A DNA stretch of 64,000 bases from Deltaproteobacteria bacterium GWC2_55_46. Lineage in GTDB: Bacteria; Desulfobacterota; GWC2-55-46. The stretch is from contig LVEI03000001.1 of the NCBI GenBank assembly GCA_001595385.3, positions 1,269,501 to 1,333,500 on the forward strand, in the 5' to 3' direction. The translations under genes were made by a program, and so were the position numbers. The notes under the pieces are model-generated. The model was not told the DNA's origin, ran no database searches, and was given only the letters and a program-made list of their open reading frames with translations. Shown here piece after piece: positions 7,183-16,840 of the stretch (position 1 is the stretch's first letter; the number at the start of each line of letters is the position of its first letter).

Positions 7183-9360
7183 ATGCCATATCTAAGATCC
7201 TTAAACCCTACACAGGCCGAGGCCGTCACCTTCGGCGACGGGCCGCTTTTGATCCTTGCCGGGGCCGGAAGCGGCAAGACCCGCGTCCTTACCTCCAGGA
7301 TAGCCTATCTTGTCCTCAATAAAGGGATAGTGCCTGAGGGCGTACTGGCCGTGACCTTCACCAACAAGGCCGCCGGTGAGATGAGGGAGCGGCTCTACCG
7401 CACGATAGGCGAGAACGCGAAATCGGTCTGGCTCGGCACATTCCATTCGCTGGGCTTGAGGCTCCTCAGGAGGGAATCGAGGGCAAGCGGCCTTAAGGGT
7501 GATCTTACCGTCTACAGCGACGACGACCAGCTCGCCCTCATAAAGCAGGTCTTGAGCGAACTCAACCTCAATGAAAAGGTCCTCCCCCCGAAGGCGGTGC
7601 TCGCCCGCATAAACCAGGCCAAGAACGACAATATCGGCCCGGCCGAGTATACCGCCCGCGTGAACGATTTCTTCTCGGAGCGCGTATCAAAGGTCTACAA
7701 CCTCTACCAGAAGAAGCTCCGCGAGATGGGCTGCCTCGACTTCGGCGACCTCATCTGCGAACCCATAAACCTCCTTCGCCAGCACCAGCGCATACTGGAC
7801 TCCTATAGAGAGCAGTTCCAGTACATACTCGTCGACGAGTACCAGGACACGAACAAGGCCCAGTACATGCTCACCGGCCTCCTGGCAGGCGGCTCCCGGA
7901 ACCTGCTGGCCGTCGGCGACCCCGACCAGTCGATATACGCATGGCGCGGCGCGGACATCTCCAACATCCTCGATTTCGAGAAGGACTACCCCGACGCCAC
8001 GGTACTGCGCCTTGAGCAGAACTACCGCTCGACGAGGAACATACTTTCTGCCGCCAACTCGGTGATAGAACGGAACTCGCGTCGCATGGAAAAGACCCTG
8101 TGGACCGAGAACATGGAAGGCCACCCGCTCGTCCATGAGCAGGCAAGGGACGAGTACGACGAGGGGCGCAAGGTCCTCTCACGCCTCAAGGCCCGCATGG
8201 ACGACGACAGGACGCTTGCCTACAGGGACTGCGCCGTATTCTACAGGACCAACGCCCAGTCCAGGGTATTTGAAGAACTTTTCATACGCGAAGGCGTGCC
8301 TTATACGATAGTCGGCGGCACCAGGTTCTACGACAGGATGGAGATAAAGGACGCCCTCGCCTACTTAAGGATCATATCGAACCCCAACGACTCGATAAGC
8401 CTCCAGAGGATAATCAACAGGCCCGCCAGGGGCATCGGGAAGGCAACGCTCGACAAGGTCCTGTCTATAAGCAAGGAGATGAGCATCCCGCTGCTGGAGG
8501 CGTTGAGAGAAGCCCAGGACAGGGGGCGGCTCGCCAAGACAAAGACGCGCCAGTTTCTCGAAGCGTACGACAGTTTCAATGTCGACATGGAAAAACTCAC
8601 CCTCCACGAACTTTGTCTGAGGCTCCTCGAGGACTCCGGCTACATGATGATGTGGCAGGAGGAGGCTACCGACGAGGCGGCTGAAAGGACCGAGAACCTC
8701 TTTGAGCTCGTCTCCGCCATAAAGGACTTCGAGACCGCCAACCCCGGCACGAGCTTATCCGACTTCCTCGACCAGGTAGCGCTCATAAGCGACCTCGACA
8801 ACTACGAGGATAAGGCCGACAGGCTCACCCTCATGACGCTCCACTCGGCCAAGGGGCTTGAGTTCAGGGTGGTCTTCCTCGCCGGCATGGAAGAGGGCAT
8901 ATTCCCGCACTCAAGGAGCTCTGACGACCCTGAGCAGATGGAAGAGGAGAGGCGCCTCTGTTACGTCGGCATGACAAGGGCAAAGGAAGAGCTCTATCTC
9001 TTCTCCGCCGCCGCAAGGTCGCTTTACGGAGAGACGAGGTACCAGGCCCGCTCAAGGTTCATCGACGAAATATCCTCAGGCCATATCAAGTTTTTAAACC
9101 AGGAGAGCTCTCCCGCCAGGGGCGTCTTTACCGCCCCCGTGGAGGAGTACTGCTCCCCTGAGGACGACCTCCCCTGCCACACCGGAGAAGAGACCCTCGC
9201 GTGGAGGGTCGGCATGAAGGTATCTCACCCGAGCTTCGGGGTCGGCATCATAAAGGAGCGGAGCGGGGCCGGGGCTGATGTAAAGGTCACCGTCAACTTC
9301 AAGAACTCCGGCATTAAAAAGCTCGCCGTAAAGTACGCAAACCTAACCCCACAATCCTGA
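7183..9360 (+). CDS. pcrA: ATP-dependent DNA helicase UvrD/PcrA
   Basis: Superfamily 1A 3'-5' helicase of 725 residues. Motifs in order: Q motif LNPTQAEAV (residues 7-15), Walker A LAGAGSGKTRVL (near 24-35), Walker B VDEYQDTN, motif III GDPDQSIYAWRGA, motif IV LEQNYRST, motif V MTLHSAKGLEF and motif VI CYVGMTRAKEEL. The C-terminus (WRVGMKVSHPSFGVGIIKER) is the Tudor-like RNA-polymerase-binding fold of PcrA/UvrD. It acts in nucleotide-excision and mismatch repair and in removing stalled polymerase. UvrC is encoded elsewhere in the window. It stands alone between the divergent glgA and the galU operon. Confidence 0.95.
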   Translation: MPYLRSLNPTQAEAVTFGDGPLLILAGAGSGKTRVLTSRIAYLVLNKGIVPEGVLAVTFTNKAAGEMRERLYRTIGENAKSVWLGTFHSLGLRLLRRESRASGLKGDLTVYSDDDQLALIKQVLSELNLNEKVLPPKAVLARINQAKNDNIGPAEYTARVNDFFSERVSKVYNLYQKKLREMGCLDFGDLICEPINLLRQHQRILDSYREQFQYILVDEYQDTNKAQYMLTGLLAGGSRNLLAVGDPDQSIYAWRGADISNILDFEKDYPDATVLRLEQNYRSTRNILSAANSVIERNSRRMEKTLWTENMEGHPLVHEQARDEYDEGRKVLSRLKARMDDDRTLAYRDCAVFYRTNAQSRVFEELFIREGVPYTIVGGTRFYDRMEIKDALAYLRIISNPNDSISLQRIINRPARGIGKATLDKVLSISKEMSIPLLEALREAQDRGRLAKTKTRQFLEAYDSFNVDMEKLTLHELCLRLLEDSGYMMMWQEEATDEAAERTENLFELVSAIKDFETANPGTSLSDFLDQVALISDLDNYEDKADRLTLMTLHSAKGLEFRVVFLAGMEEGIFPHSRSSDDPEQMEEERRLCYVGMTRAKEELYLFSAAARSLYGETRYQARSRFIDEISSGHIKFLNQESSPARGVFTAPVEEYCSPEDDLPCHTGEETLAWRVGMKVSHPSFGVGIIKERSGAGADVKVTVNFKNSGIKKLAVKYANLTPQS

Positions 9361-9370
9361 CCCCACTTAC

Positions 9371-9399
9371 TTGACTTATTGGGAAAAAGTTATTATCAT
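9371..9399 (+). promoter_or_regulatory. Sigma-70 promoter for the galU-hsp20-lon-thiL run
   Basis: TTGACT at 9371-9376 and TATCAT at 9394-9399 are separated by 17 bases; each box matches the consensus at five of six positions. It lies 140 bases before galU. A second TATAAT-like -10 box occurs at 9455-9460 without a clear -35. No CIRCE or HrcA-like inverted repeat was seen, despite the chaperone and protease genes downstream. Confidence 0.55.
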
Positions 9400-9539
9400 C
9401 CCTCATTGGCTCACTTTAGCTCTGCATTCTTCCACAATGCTACCCGGAAAGGCGTTATAATATTTTTTAAAAACACCCGTATAGTCTTCCACTCTCAGCG
9501 TTTTTCAGGTGTGGTCCGGGCGTTTTAAGAAGGTGCGAG

Positions 9540-10400
9540 ATGAAGATCAAAAAAGCGGTTTTCCCTGCCGCGGGCTTCGGGACCAGGTTCCTGCCCGCCA
9601 CCAAGGCTATCCCGAAGGAGATGCTCCCGCTCGTTGACAAGCCGCTCATCCAGTACGGGGTCGAAGAGGCCAAGTCATCGGGCCTCTCAGAGATAATCAT
9701 CGTGACCGGAATGGGCAAGACGGCGATCGAAGACCATTTCGACACCTCGTTCGAGCTTGAAAAACTCCTTCAGGAAAGGGGCAAGACAGAGCTCCTTAAG
9801 ATGATAGAGGCGGTCTCCGGCCTGGTCCATTTCGCCTACACGAGGCAGAAAAAGCCCCTTGGGCTGGGCCATGCCATAGGCATAACCAGGAACCTTATCA
9901 ATAACGAGCCATTTGCCGTTTTCCTGGGGGACGATATAATTGTCTCAAAGACCCCGGTCATGAAGCAGATGATCGAGGCCTACAAGAGGTTCGGCACCTC
10001 TATCCTCGCGGTACAGACGGTACCGAGGAGCCAGGCCCACCTCTACGGCGTGATAAAGGGGAAAAAGATCGGCCCCGGCATATACAGGGTCATGGACCTT
10101 GTTGAAAAGCCGCAGGGCAAGCCCCCCTCAAACCTTGCTATAATAGGCAGGTATATCCTTACCCCGGGCATCTTCAGCGCCCTTGAGGAGACGAAGCCTG
10201 GCAAAGGCGGGGAGATACAGCTCACTGACGCGCTCAGGATACTTGTGCGCACGCAGGAAATATACGCCATCGAGTTCGAAGGGACAAGGTATGACGCCGG
10301 GGACAAGCTGGGCTTCCTCAAGGCAAACGTCTCACTTGCGCTTAAGCGGCCGGAGCTCAAGGCCGATTTCAAGAAGTTTTTAAGAGACCTCAAGTTCTAA
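9540..10400 (+). CDS. galU: UTP--glucose-1-phosphate uridylyltransferase
   Basis: 286 residues; makes UDP-glucose for envelope polysaccharides and galactose metabolism. The nucleotide-binding signature FPAAGFGTRFLPATKAIPKE is at residues 9-28, VDKPLIQYGVEEA follows, FLGDDII supplies the metal-binding Asp region, and LVEKPQGK and FEGTRYDAGDKLGFLKA complete the family pattern. A ribosome site AAGAAGG precedes the ATG. First gene of a tight run with hsp20 (15 bases later) and lon. Confidence 0.95.
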   Translation: MKIKKAVFPAAGFGTRFLPATKAIPKEMLPLVDKPLIQYGVEEAKSSGLSEIIIVTGMGKTAIEDHFDTSFELEKLLQERGKTELLKMIEAVSGLVHFAYTRQKKPLGLGHAIGITRNLINNEPFAVFLGDDIIVSKTPVMKQMIEAYKRFGTSILAVQTVPRSQAHLYGVIKGKKIGPGIYRVMDLVEKPQGKPPSNLAIIGRYILTPGIFSALEETKPGKGGEIQLTDALRILVRTQEIYAIEFEGTRYDAGDKLGFLKANVSLALKRPELKADFKKFLRDLKF

Positions 10401-10415
10401 GGGGACGCTGAAAAT

Positions 10416-10865
10416 ATGGCGAAGATATCCAGGAAGCCACCCAAAACAGCGGTCAGGGTCGAGCACCTGAACGAATTTCTCTTCGAGTGCGCGGATGACG
10501 CCACGGGGCTCCTTTCACCAGAGCCCATTACCCATATCCCGACCCTTGACATGTTCTCCACGCCGGACGAGCTGATCGTAGAGGTCGAGCTCCCCGGGGT
10601 AAGAAAAGAGGACATCGACATAAGCCTTTCAAAGGACACCCTCACCATAAAGGCGGTAAAGTTCGAGTGCTTTGAAGAGGACAAGATAAACTACGTATGC
10701 ATGGAACGGTCATTCGGCAGGCTGTTCAGGTCCCTTGACCTGCCATACCCGGTAGACACGGCAAAGGTAAGAGCCAGCTACAGGGAAGGCATCCTTACGA
10801 TTACGCTCCCGAGGGTTCAGGACAAGCGTAACTCGACCAAAAAGGTGCCGATAGAATCCATTTGA
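10416..10865 (+). CDS. Small heat-shock protein (Hsp20/alpha-crystallin)
   Basis: 149 residues; ATP-independent holdase that binds unfolding proteins. The alpha-crystallin domain spans about residues 40-140: PTLDMFSTPDELIVEVELPG, then VRKEDIDISLSKDTLTIKA, RSFGRLFRSLDLP, and the closing YREGILTITLPR, close to the family motif GVLTI. The last residues KKVPIE are a typical tail; no clear I-x-I motif is visible after it. Located 20 bases before lon, so chaperone and protease are probably co-expressed for protein quality control. Confidence 0.92.
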   Translation: MAKISRKPPKTAVRVEHLNEFLFECADDATGLLSPEPITHIPTLDMFSTPDELIVEVELPGVRKEDIDISLSKDTLTIKAVKFECFEEDKINYVCMERSFGRLFRSLDLPYPVDTAKVRASYREGILTITLPRVQDKRNSTKKVPIESI

Positions 10866-10885
10866 AAGAGGAGAACTGAACCTAA

Positions 10886-13303
10886 ATGGCAGAAGAGAGA
10901 AGAGAAGAGGAGCAGCTGGAGATACCGGACGTACTGCCGCTCCTGCCGGTAAGGGATGTAGTCATATTCCCGTTCATGATAGTCCCCCTTTTCGTGGGGC
11001 GCGAGCGCTCGATAAACGCCGTGGACGCGGCCCTTACAAAGGACAGGCTTGTCTTCACGGCCACGCAGAAGGACATAACCAAGGAAGACCCGGAGCCGGA
11101 AGACCTGTACACGTCAGGCACCGTCTGCATGATAATGAGGATGCTGAAGCTCCCGGACGGCAGGGTGAAGATACTCGTCCAGGGCCTGAGCAGGGGCAAT
11201 ATCGCGAGCTTCGCCCAGACCAGGCCCCACTACTCGGTAGCGATAGACAAGATAAAAGAGCCGCCGGTAATAGAGCTTTCGCTCGAGGTGGAGGCCCTCA
11301 TGAGGACCGTGAGGGAGCAGCTCGAAAAGCTCTCCTCCCTTGGCAAGGTCGTATTCCAGGAAGTAATGATGGTCCTGGACAATATCGTGGACCCGGGCAG
11401 GATGGCCGACCTTGTCGCCGCCAACCTTGGGCTCAAGATAGACGAGGGGCAGTCGGTCCTTGAAACGCTCGACCCGGTAAAGAGGCTCGAGAAGGTGAAC
11501 GAGTACCTTGTCAAGGAGCTCCAGGTCGCCCAGATGCAGGTGAAGATTCAGTCCCAGGCCAAAGAGGAGATGGACAAGAGCCAGCGGGAGTATTACCTGC
11601 GCGAGCAGATGAGGGCTATAAAGAACGAGCTCGGCGACATAGAGGAGCCCTCCGAAGAGCTTGAAGAGCTCAGGGACAAGCTTAAGAAGGCGAAGATGCC
11701 GCAGGACGTCGACAAGGAGGCCATCAAGCAGCTCGACAGGCTCGAGATGATGCACCCGGACGCGGCGGAAGCAGCGCTCATCCGCACCTATCTCGAATGG
11801 CTCGTCGACCTTCCGTGGGCAAAGCAGACCAAGGACACCCTCGATATAGAAAAGGCCCGGAAGGTGCTCGACACCGACCACTACAACCTTGAGAAGGTGA
11901 AGGAACGGATACTCGAATACCTCGCCGTAAGAAAGCTCCAGCCCAAGACCAAGGGGCCGATACTCTGCTTTGTCGGCCCCCCTGGCGTGGGCAAGACCTC
12001 GCTCGGCCGCTCCATAGCCAAGGCCATGGGGAGGAACTTCGTCAGGATTTCCCTCGGCGGCATAAAGGACGAGGCCGAGATACGGGGGCACAGGCGCACA
12101 TACGTCGGGGCGCTCCCCGGGCGTATAATACAGGGCATAAAGCAGGCGGGGACCAATAACCCCGTCTTCATGATGGACGAGATAGACAAGATCGGGATGG
12201 ACTTCAGGGGGGACCCCTCCTCGGCGCTCCTCGAGGTACTCGACCCGGAGCAGAACTACGCCTTCAGCGACCATTACCTGAACATCCCCTTCGACCTCTC
12301 GAAGGTGATGTTCATAACAACGGCCAACATGACCGACCCGATACCGGAGCCTCTGCTGGACAGGATGGAGCTACTCAACCTGCCCGGCTACACCGAGGAG
12401 GAGAAGCTCGAGATAGCGCGCAAGTTCATCGTGCCCAGGCAGATAAAGGAGCACGGGCTCGCGAAAAAGCTCATAACCTTCCCAGACGTCGCGATAAAGA
12501 AGATCATCTCCCAGTACACAAGAGAGGCCGGGCTCCGGAACCTCGAGCGCGAGATAGCGTCCATCTGCCGCAAGGTCGCCAAGAAGGTAGCCTCAGGCAG
12601 GCAGTCGCAGACGGTCATCACCCCGCGTATGGTACAGGAGTTCCTGGGCATCCCCAAGTTTATCCCGGAGAGCGAGCAGGAGTTCGACGAGGTCGGAGTG
12701 GCTACAGGGCTTGCCTGGACCCCGGTCGGAGGCGAGATACTCTACATAGAAGCCACCATAATGAACGGCAAGGGGCAGCTTACGCTTACCGGCCACCTGG
12801 GCGACGTCATGAAAGAGAGCGCGCATGCCGCCCTCTCCTACGCGAGGTCAAGGGCCGACATGTTCAAGCTCAAACCTGATTTCTATAAAGACCTCGACAT
12901 CCATATCCATGTCCCGTCCGGCGCCATCCCCAAGGACGGCCCCTCGGCAGGTATAACCATGGCCACCGCGCTCATCTCCGCCCTCACGCAGACCCCGATA
13001 GACAAGGACATAGCGATGACGGGCGAGATCACGCTACGCGGCAGGGTGCTCCCGGTCGGCGGCATAAAGGAAAAGTGCCTGGCGGCCCTCCGGGCCAAGA
13101 TAACAAATATCATCATCCCGGAGCGCAACAAGAAGGATATCGAGGACATACCGAAGGACATAAGGAAGAAACTCAACTTCACCTTCGTCAAGCACATGGA
13201 CGATGTACTGAAGGTAATATTCAAGAAGCACAAGGTGCCGGGGGGCCGGAAGATAAGCCCAAGAAAGATCAAACCTTCCGGGCGCAAGCACGCGAGGCCC
13301 TGA
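10886..13303 (+). CDS. lon: ATP-dependent Lon protease
   Basis: 805 residues, normal for LonA. The N-terminal substrate-binding domain begins [20 protein letters not shown]; the AAA+ domain has Walker [11 protein letters not shown] near residue 361 and Walker [12 protein letters not shown]; the C-terminal protease domain carries the Ser in KDGPSAGIT (about 686) and the Lys in [11 protein letters not shown] (about 728), the Ser-Lys dyad. Degrades misfolded and regulatory proteins in the cytoplasm. The ribosome site AAAGAGGAG lies upstream. The basic C-terminal tail ([18 protein letters not shown]) is an extra that may bind nucleic acid. Confidence 0.96.
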   Translation: MAEERREEEQLEIPDVLPLLPVRDVVIFPFMIVPLFVGRERSINAVDAALTKDRLVFTATQKDITKEDPEPEDLYTSGTVCMIMRMLKLPDGRVKILVQGLSRGNIASFAQTRPHYSVAIDKIKEPPVIELSLEVEALMRTVREQLEKLSSLGKVVFQEVMMVLDNIVDPGRMADLVAANLGLKIDEGQSVLETLDPVKRLEKVNEYLVKELQVAQMQVKIQSQAKEEMDKSQREYYLREQMRAIKNELGDIEEPSEELEELRDKLKKAKMPQDVDKEAIKQLDRLEMMHPDAAEAALIRTYLEWLVDLPWAKQTKDTLDIEKARKVLDTDHYNLEKVKERILEYLAVRKLQPKTKGPILCFVGPPGVGKTSLGRSIAKAMGRNFVRISLGGIKDEAEIRGHRRTYVGALPGRIIQGIKQAGTNNPVFMMDEIDKIGMDFRGDPSSALLEVLDPEQNYAFSDHYLNIPFDLSKVMFITTANMTDPIPEPLLDRMELLNLPGYTEEEKLEIARKFIVPRQIKEHGLAKKLITFPDVAIKKIISQYTREAGLRNLEREIASICRKVAKKVASGRQSQTVITPRMVQEFLGIPKFIPESEQEFDEVGVATGLAWTPVGGEILYIEATIMNGKGQLTLTGHLGDVMKESAHAALSYARSRADMFKLKPDFYKDLDIHIHVPSGAIPKDGPSAGITMATALISALTQTPIDKDIAMTGEITLRGRVLPVGGIKEKCLAALRAKITNIIIPERNKKDIEDIPKDIRKKLNFTFVKHMDDVLKVIFKKHKVPGGRKISPRKIKPSGRKHARP

Positions 13304-13309
13304 AGATGC

Positions 13310-14326
13310 ATGCCTCTTAAAAAGCTCGGCGAAGACGCGTTCATAAAGGGCCTTGCCGAAAGATTCAAGTCGAGGCACCCCCGCCTGTTAAAGGGTATCG
13401 GCGACGATACCAGCGTTACCGCGCAGGCAGGGGGCAGGGCCCTTCTCGCCACGACCGACATCCTCGTCGAGGGCACGCATTTCAGGCGGGACTATACGCC
13501 CGCCTACCTTCTCGGGAAGAAATCCCTATCGGTTTCGCTATCGGATATCGCCGCCATGGGCGGCTCTCCCCTTTTCTTTCTCGTCTCCATCGCCCTGCCG
13601 CCTGATATCGGGAAAAAATTCCTGGACGAGCTCTACAGGGGGCTCGCGGATGTTTCCAGCAGGTGGGGCTGCCGCCTTGCCGGCGGGAATACCGCAAGGA
13701 CCCCTGACGGCATCATGGTATCGACGACCGTCTTCGGCGAGGCGGCCGAAGACGAGATCGTCTACAGGAAGGGGGCGCGCTCAGGCGACGTCATCTTTGT
13801 GACCGGGACGCTCGGCTCTTCTGCCTTAGGCCTTAAGGTGCTTGGCGATCACGGCCCAGGGTCGTTAAAGCGCGGGCCGTACAAGGGCTCTGTAGCAAGA
13901 CACCTCGACCCGGAGCCGCGCCTCAAGGCCGGAAGGGCGCTGGCCGAGTCCCGCCTTGCAACCGCCATGATGGACATAAGCGACGGACTGGCCCTCGACT
14001 TGAAGAGGCTCTGCCTGGAGAGCAGGAAGGCCGCTGCCGTTTATTTAAGCTCCATCCCTATTTCCGAGGAGTTGAAGAGGTACGGGGAGAAGACGGGCAG
14101 ATCGCCCAGATTGGACTTCGCCCTTACCGGCGGAGAGGACTATGAGCTCCTTTTCACCTCACCTGAAGAGAATATCCCAAGGCTTTCTGCCCTGTCCAGA
14201 AAGCTCTCTCTACCGTTTACGCCCATCGGAAAGATACTCTCGGGGAGAGCCAGGAGGACCGTAACGGTCATCGGCGAGGACGGCAGCCCCTTTGTGCTTA
14301 AGAGGCTGGGCTTCGAGCATTTTTAA
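13310..14326 (+). CDS. thiL: Thiamine-monophosphate kinase
   Basis: 338 residues; phosphorylates thiamine monophosphate to the active diphosphate cofactor. The fold and motifs are those of the ThiL/PurM ATP-binding superfamily: GIGDDTSV near residues 26-33, LATTDILVEGTHF, KKSLSVSLSDIAAMGG, MMDISDGLALDL and LTGGEDYELLF. It begins six bases after the lon stop, so it is co-transcribed with lon, with no obvious functional tie. A weak terminator hairpin follows at 14358-14383. Confidence 0.93.
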   Translation: MPLKKLGEDAFIKGLAERFKSRHPRLLKGIGDDTSVTAQAGGRALLATTDILVEGTHFRRDYTPAYLLGKKSLSVSLSDIAAMGGSPLFFLVSIALPPDIGKKFLDELYRGLADVSSRWGCRLAGGNTARTPDGIMVSTTVFGEAAEDEIVYRKGARSGDVIFVTGTLGSSALGLKVLGDHGPGSLKRGPYKGSVARHLDPEPRLKAGRALAESRLATAMMDISDGLALDLKRLCLESRKAAAVYLSSIPISEELKRYGEKTGRSPRLDFALTGGEDYELLFTSPEENIPRLSALSRKLSLPFTPIGKILSGRARRTVTVIGEDGSPFVLKRLGFEHF

Positions 14327-14357
14327 ACCTGTCTCACCCGTCACGCCCCGGCCTGAC

Positions 14358-14383
14358 GACCCTTTGCGAACAGGGGGTCTTTT
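14358..14383 (+). terminator. Likely terminator after thiL
   Basis: GACCC (14358-14362) pairs with GGGTC (14375-14379) around a 12-base loop, followed by TTTT. A short stem, so only a moderate call. Confidence 0.45.
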
Positions 14384-14390
14384 CAATCTA

Positions 14391-14475
14391 ACAGGATGTT
14401 GAAAAAGTCCGTCCAGGACTTTTTCAACATCCTGTCCCTGGATTGCTTAGCAGTCTGTTTTTCAACACACTGCTA
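14391..14475. repeat. Perfect 20-bp inverted repeat followed by a second hairpin
   Basis: ACAGGATGTTGAAAAAGTCC (14391-14410) and its exact complement (14416-14435) flank a five-base loop. A second stem, TAGCAGT (14448-14454) with ACTGCTA (14469-14475), follows. The motif ACAGG..GTTGAAAAA resembles the ends of the ~150-bp dispersed repeats elsewhere in the window (ACAGGTTGCTGAAAAA at 33625), so this is probably a related intergenic palindrome. Confidence 0.7.
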
Positions 14476-14537
14476 AAGTTATTCATCTTGAGCGTCGAAA
14501 TAACAAAATGCGGTCCATGAACCGGGCCAACTGTCGA

Positions 14538-14567
14538 TTGACATTGGATTTAAAAGAGAATTATAAT
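14538..14567 (+). promoter_or_regulatory. Sigma-70 promoter for the chemotaxis cluster
   Basis: A perfect TTGACA (14538-14543), an 18-base spacer and a perfect TATAAT (14562-14567) lie 30 bases before the GTG start of the chemoreceptor gene. Confidence 0.75.
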
Positions 14568-14596
14568 AACCATCGTTTAAAAACGAAAGGCGCTCA

Positions 14597-15868
14597 GTGG
14601 GCATAAAAGTACCTATCGGCTATAAGTTCATACTCGGCTTTATCGCGGTCGTCGCTGCCGCGGCCTTTGTGCCGGGCCTCGTCGAGAAGCTCGATGTAGC
14701 CGAGTGGATGAAACAGCCGCTAAGTTTTCTCATCGCAATACTCATAGGCCTCATCCTTGGCTCTGTCTTCACCCGGAGCTTCACAAGGCACTTCAACCGC
14801 ATCACCAATATGGCCCGGAAGATAAGCAAGGGCGACCTCACCGGCTCGGGCGACCTGGAAGATGGCCAGCCAAGGCTCGTGAAGGATGAGATGGCAGACC
14901 TCGCCGAGGCCGTCTCTCTCATGTCTGCGAGCTTGAGGGCCCTTGTCGAACAGATAAGGTCCACCGCAGGGGAGCTCTCCGAGGCGCAGGAATCCTTCTC
15001 GTCGGTCGTGGCCAAAGGGCATGAGACCTCGAAGGAGGTCATCTCCGGGACCTCCGCCATCTTCGACGGCGCGATAGAGCAGGCCAATCACGTCGGTGAC
15101 GCCTCCTCGACCGTGAAGGCGATGGCAGAGCTCGCTGACGACGTCGCCGGCAAGGTGACGGAGAGCGCCAACGCCTCACAGAAGGTCAACACGATGGTCC
15201 AGCGCGGCGCGATGGCAGCCACCTCGGCGATGGAGAAGATGGAGACCATATTTAACGGTATAGAGAACACAGAGTCCGCCGCCATACGGTTGAAGGAGAA
15301 GATCGGCGACATACCGAAGATACTCGACGTCATAACACACATATCGCGCCAGACCGACCTGCTGGCCTTGAACGCCACCATAGAGGCCTCCAAGGCGGGA
15401 GAGCACGGCAGGGGCTTCGCCCTTGTAGCCGAAGAGGTAAGGCGCTTCGCCGACAACACCAACAATAGCGTTGAAGACGTCTCGCTTATCGTAAAGCAGC
15501 TCCGCATGGAGGTCGAGCGCGTCGTCTCATCGGCGAGCGAGGGCACCTCCAACCTGAAGGGCGGCAGGGACGACTTGCGGAAGATCCGCGAGATACTCGT
15601 TGACATAACCAACTACACCGCCGATGTGGCGGAGAAGGCCAACTTAATCCTCGGGCTTACCCACAAGCAGAAGGAAAAGGCCGGGAAGACGGTCGATATA
15701 ATAGAACAGGTGGCCAACATAGCGCGCGAGAACCTCTCTTCTACGGAACGCGTGGAGACGGCGGTTGAGCGCCACGGTGCCGCCATAAGCGAGACCATGG
15801 CGGCCTCCGAGAAGCTCTCGGCGCTCTCTAAGGAGCTTAAGGCCGTTGTGGCCAGGTTTACGCTCTGA
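14597..15868 (+). CDS. Methyl-accepting chemotaxis protein without periplasmic domain
   Basis: 423 residues, GTG start. Two membrane helices (about residues 8-25 and 41-58) are joined by a loop of about 15 residues, so there is no periplasmic sensor; a HAMP domain (about 60-115) and the long cytoplasmic signalling coiled coil follow. The kinase-contact tip reads RQTDLLALNATIEASKAGEH, followed by GRGFALVAEEVRRFA. No C-terminal pentapeptide for CheR/CheB docking is seen. It must sense something inside the cell or within the membrane. First gene of a run with CheW, CheY and CheA; the stop overlaps the next start (TGATG). Confidence 0.92.
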   Translation: MGIKVPIGYKFILGFIAVVAAAAFVPGLVEKLDVAEWMKQPLSFLIAILIGLILGSVFTRSFTRHFNRITNMARKISKGDLTGSGDLEDGQPRLVKDEMADLAEAVSLMSASLRALVEQIRSTAGELSEAQESFSSVVAKGHETSKEVISGTSAIFDGAIEQANHVGDASSTVKAMAELADDVAGKVTESANASQKVNTMVQRGAMAATSAMEKMETIFNGIENTESAAIRLKEKIGDIPKILDVITHISRQTDLLALNATIEASKAGEHGRGFALVAEEVRRFADNTNNSVEDVSLIVKQLRMEVERVVSSASEGTSNLKGGRDDLRKIREILVDITNYTADVAEKANLILGLTHKQKEKAGKTVDIIEQVANIARENLSSTERVETAVERHGAAISETMAASEKLSALSKELKAVVARFTL

Positions 15869-16326
15869 TGCATGAGGGAGACTATCTCGTAATAGCCCTT
15901 GAAGCCGGGAGGTTCGCCCTCCCTACCGCCACGGTGGCCGGGGTGGTAGAGGTAGCAGAGCTGCCGTTTCTGCCAGGCAGGTCCGGCTTCGTGACAGGCA
16001 TGATATCCTTCAGGAACGAGCCGGTCACAGTGATAGAGCTTGCCGGGGCGCTCGGCGACTTTTCAGCCAGGCCCGTAGCGGCGCACAAGGTCATAGTACT
16101 AAGGGAAAAAGGGCGCGCCCTCGGGGTGGACATAGGGGATTCAGAGATATCTTTTCACTGGAATACCGAGACAGGCAAGGTCACCGGCGAAAGAGGCCTT
16201 TTTACCTCCGGCAGGATATACGACAGCGAGAACGCCATCGACATCATAGACTGGACAGCTCTTTTCAACGAGACGACAAGGATACTTTCGGCGGATGATG
16301 GCAAAAAGAGTCCTCATAGCAGATGA
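15868..16326 (+). CDS. cheW: CheW-like coupling protein
   Basis: 152 residues of a single CheW/SH3-like fold: YLVIALEAGRFALPTATVAGV, then LPFLPGRSGFVTGMISFRNE and VTVIELAGALG match the family's beta-strand pattern (usually R-G-x-x-P-x-x-D-L in classical CheW, here varied). It couples receptor to CheA. It overlaps the receptor stop by one base, and its last 32 bases overlap the cheY start, so translation is probably coupled. Confidence 0.85.
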   Translation: MHEGDYLVIALEAGRFALPTATVAGVVEVAELPFLPGRSGFVTGMISFRNEPVTVIELAGALGDFSARPVAAHKVIVLREKGRALGVDIGDSEISFHWNTETGKVTGERGLFTSGRIYDSENAIDIIDWTALFNETTRILSADDGKKSPHSR

Positions 16327-16657
16327 TACCGCGTTTTTCAGGGCCGCGCTCAAGGAGATACTCGGCAGGGCCGGTTACGAGGTGGTTGGAGAGGCGACGA
16401 ACGGGGCAGAGGCACTGGAGCTGGCCCGCGGCCTCGCGCCCGACCTCGTCATACTCGACGTGGTCATGCCCGTAAAGAACGGCCTTGAGGCCGCCAAGGA
16501 GATATCGGCCCTCAACCTCCCGCTCAAGATCGTCATGTGCACCTCTCTCGGCTATGAGCCGATAGTCGAGGAGGCCGTAAGGTCCGGGGCCTCCGGCTAC
16601 ATAATAAAGCCACTCTCAGAGGCTAAGGTCTTGAATACCCTGAAGAGCATAATTTGA
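16295..16657 (+). CDS. cheY: CheY-like single-domain response regulator
   Basis: 120 residues of receiver domain only. The acidic pair is in VLIADDTAFFR, the phospho-acceptor Asp in LVILDVVMPVKNG, the switch Thr in IVMCTSLGYE and the Lys in YIIKPLSEAKV. MCTSLGYE...A resembles the CheY/CheB group. It would carry the CheA signal to a motor or other target. A second ATG at 16298 directly follows the first. A dispersed repeat separates it from cheA. Confidence 0.88.
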   Translation: MMAKRVLIADDTAFFRAALKEILGRAGYEVVGEATNGAEALELARGLAPDLVILDVVMPVKNGLEAAKEISALNLPLKIVMCTSLGYEPIVEEAVRSGASGYIIKPLSEAKVLNTLKSII

Positions 16658-16819
16658 CAGGCTGCTAAAAAAAATAGATTTTGTTCAGGCTGCTCAAAAA
16701 GCTCCATATGCGAGGCCCAAATTAAATCGGGGAGCGAGGAATGAGGCGTACTTTTTTGAGTACGCCGCAGTGACGAGCTTCTGAAGACAACAAAGCTGAT
16801 GGACTTATTTCATGCCTGT
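16657..16819 (+). repeat. Dispersed ~150-bp intergenic repeat, copy 1
   Basis: Begins ACAGGCTGCTAAAA and ends CATGCCTGT (imperfect terminal inverted repeats). Inside are TTCAGGCTGCTC, CATATGCGAGGC, GAATGAGGCGTACTT, a hairpin GGCGTACT/AGTACGCC, and the conserved stretch GACGAGCTTCTGAAGACAAC. Shares this order with the copies at 28148, 33625 and 46026. It lies between cheY and cheA. Confidence 0.85.
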
Positions 16820-16840
16820 CAGCGATAAGCCACCCACTAC

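Noticed and set aside
11114-12274. 386-residue minus-strand open frame opposite lon
   Set aside because: Arises from the high-GC codon use of lon; no start signal, no recognisable domain.
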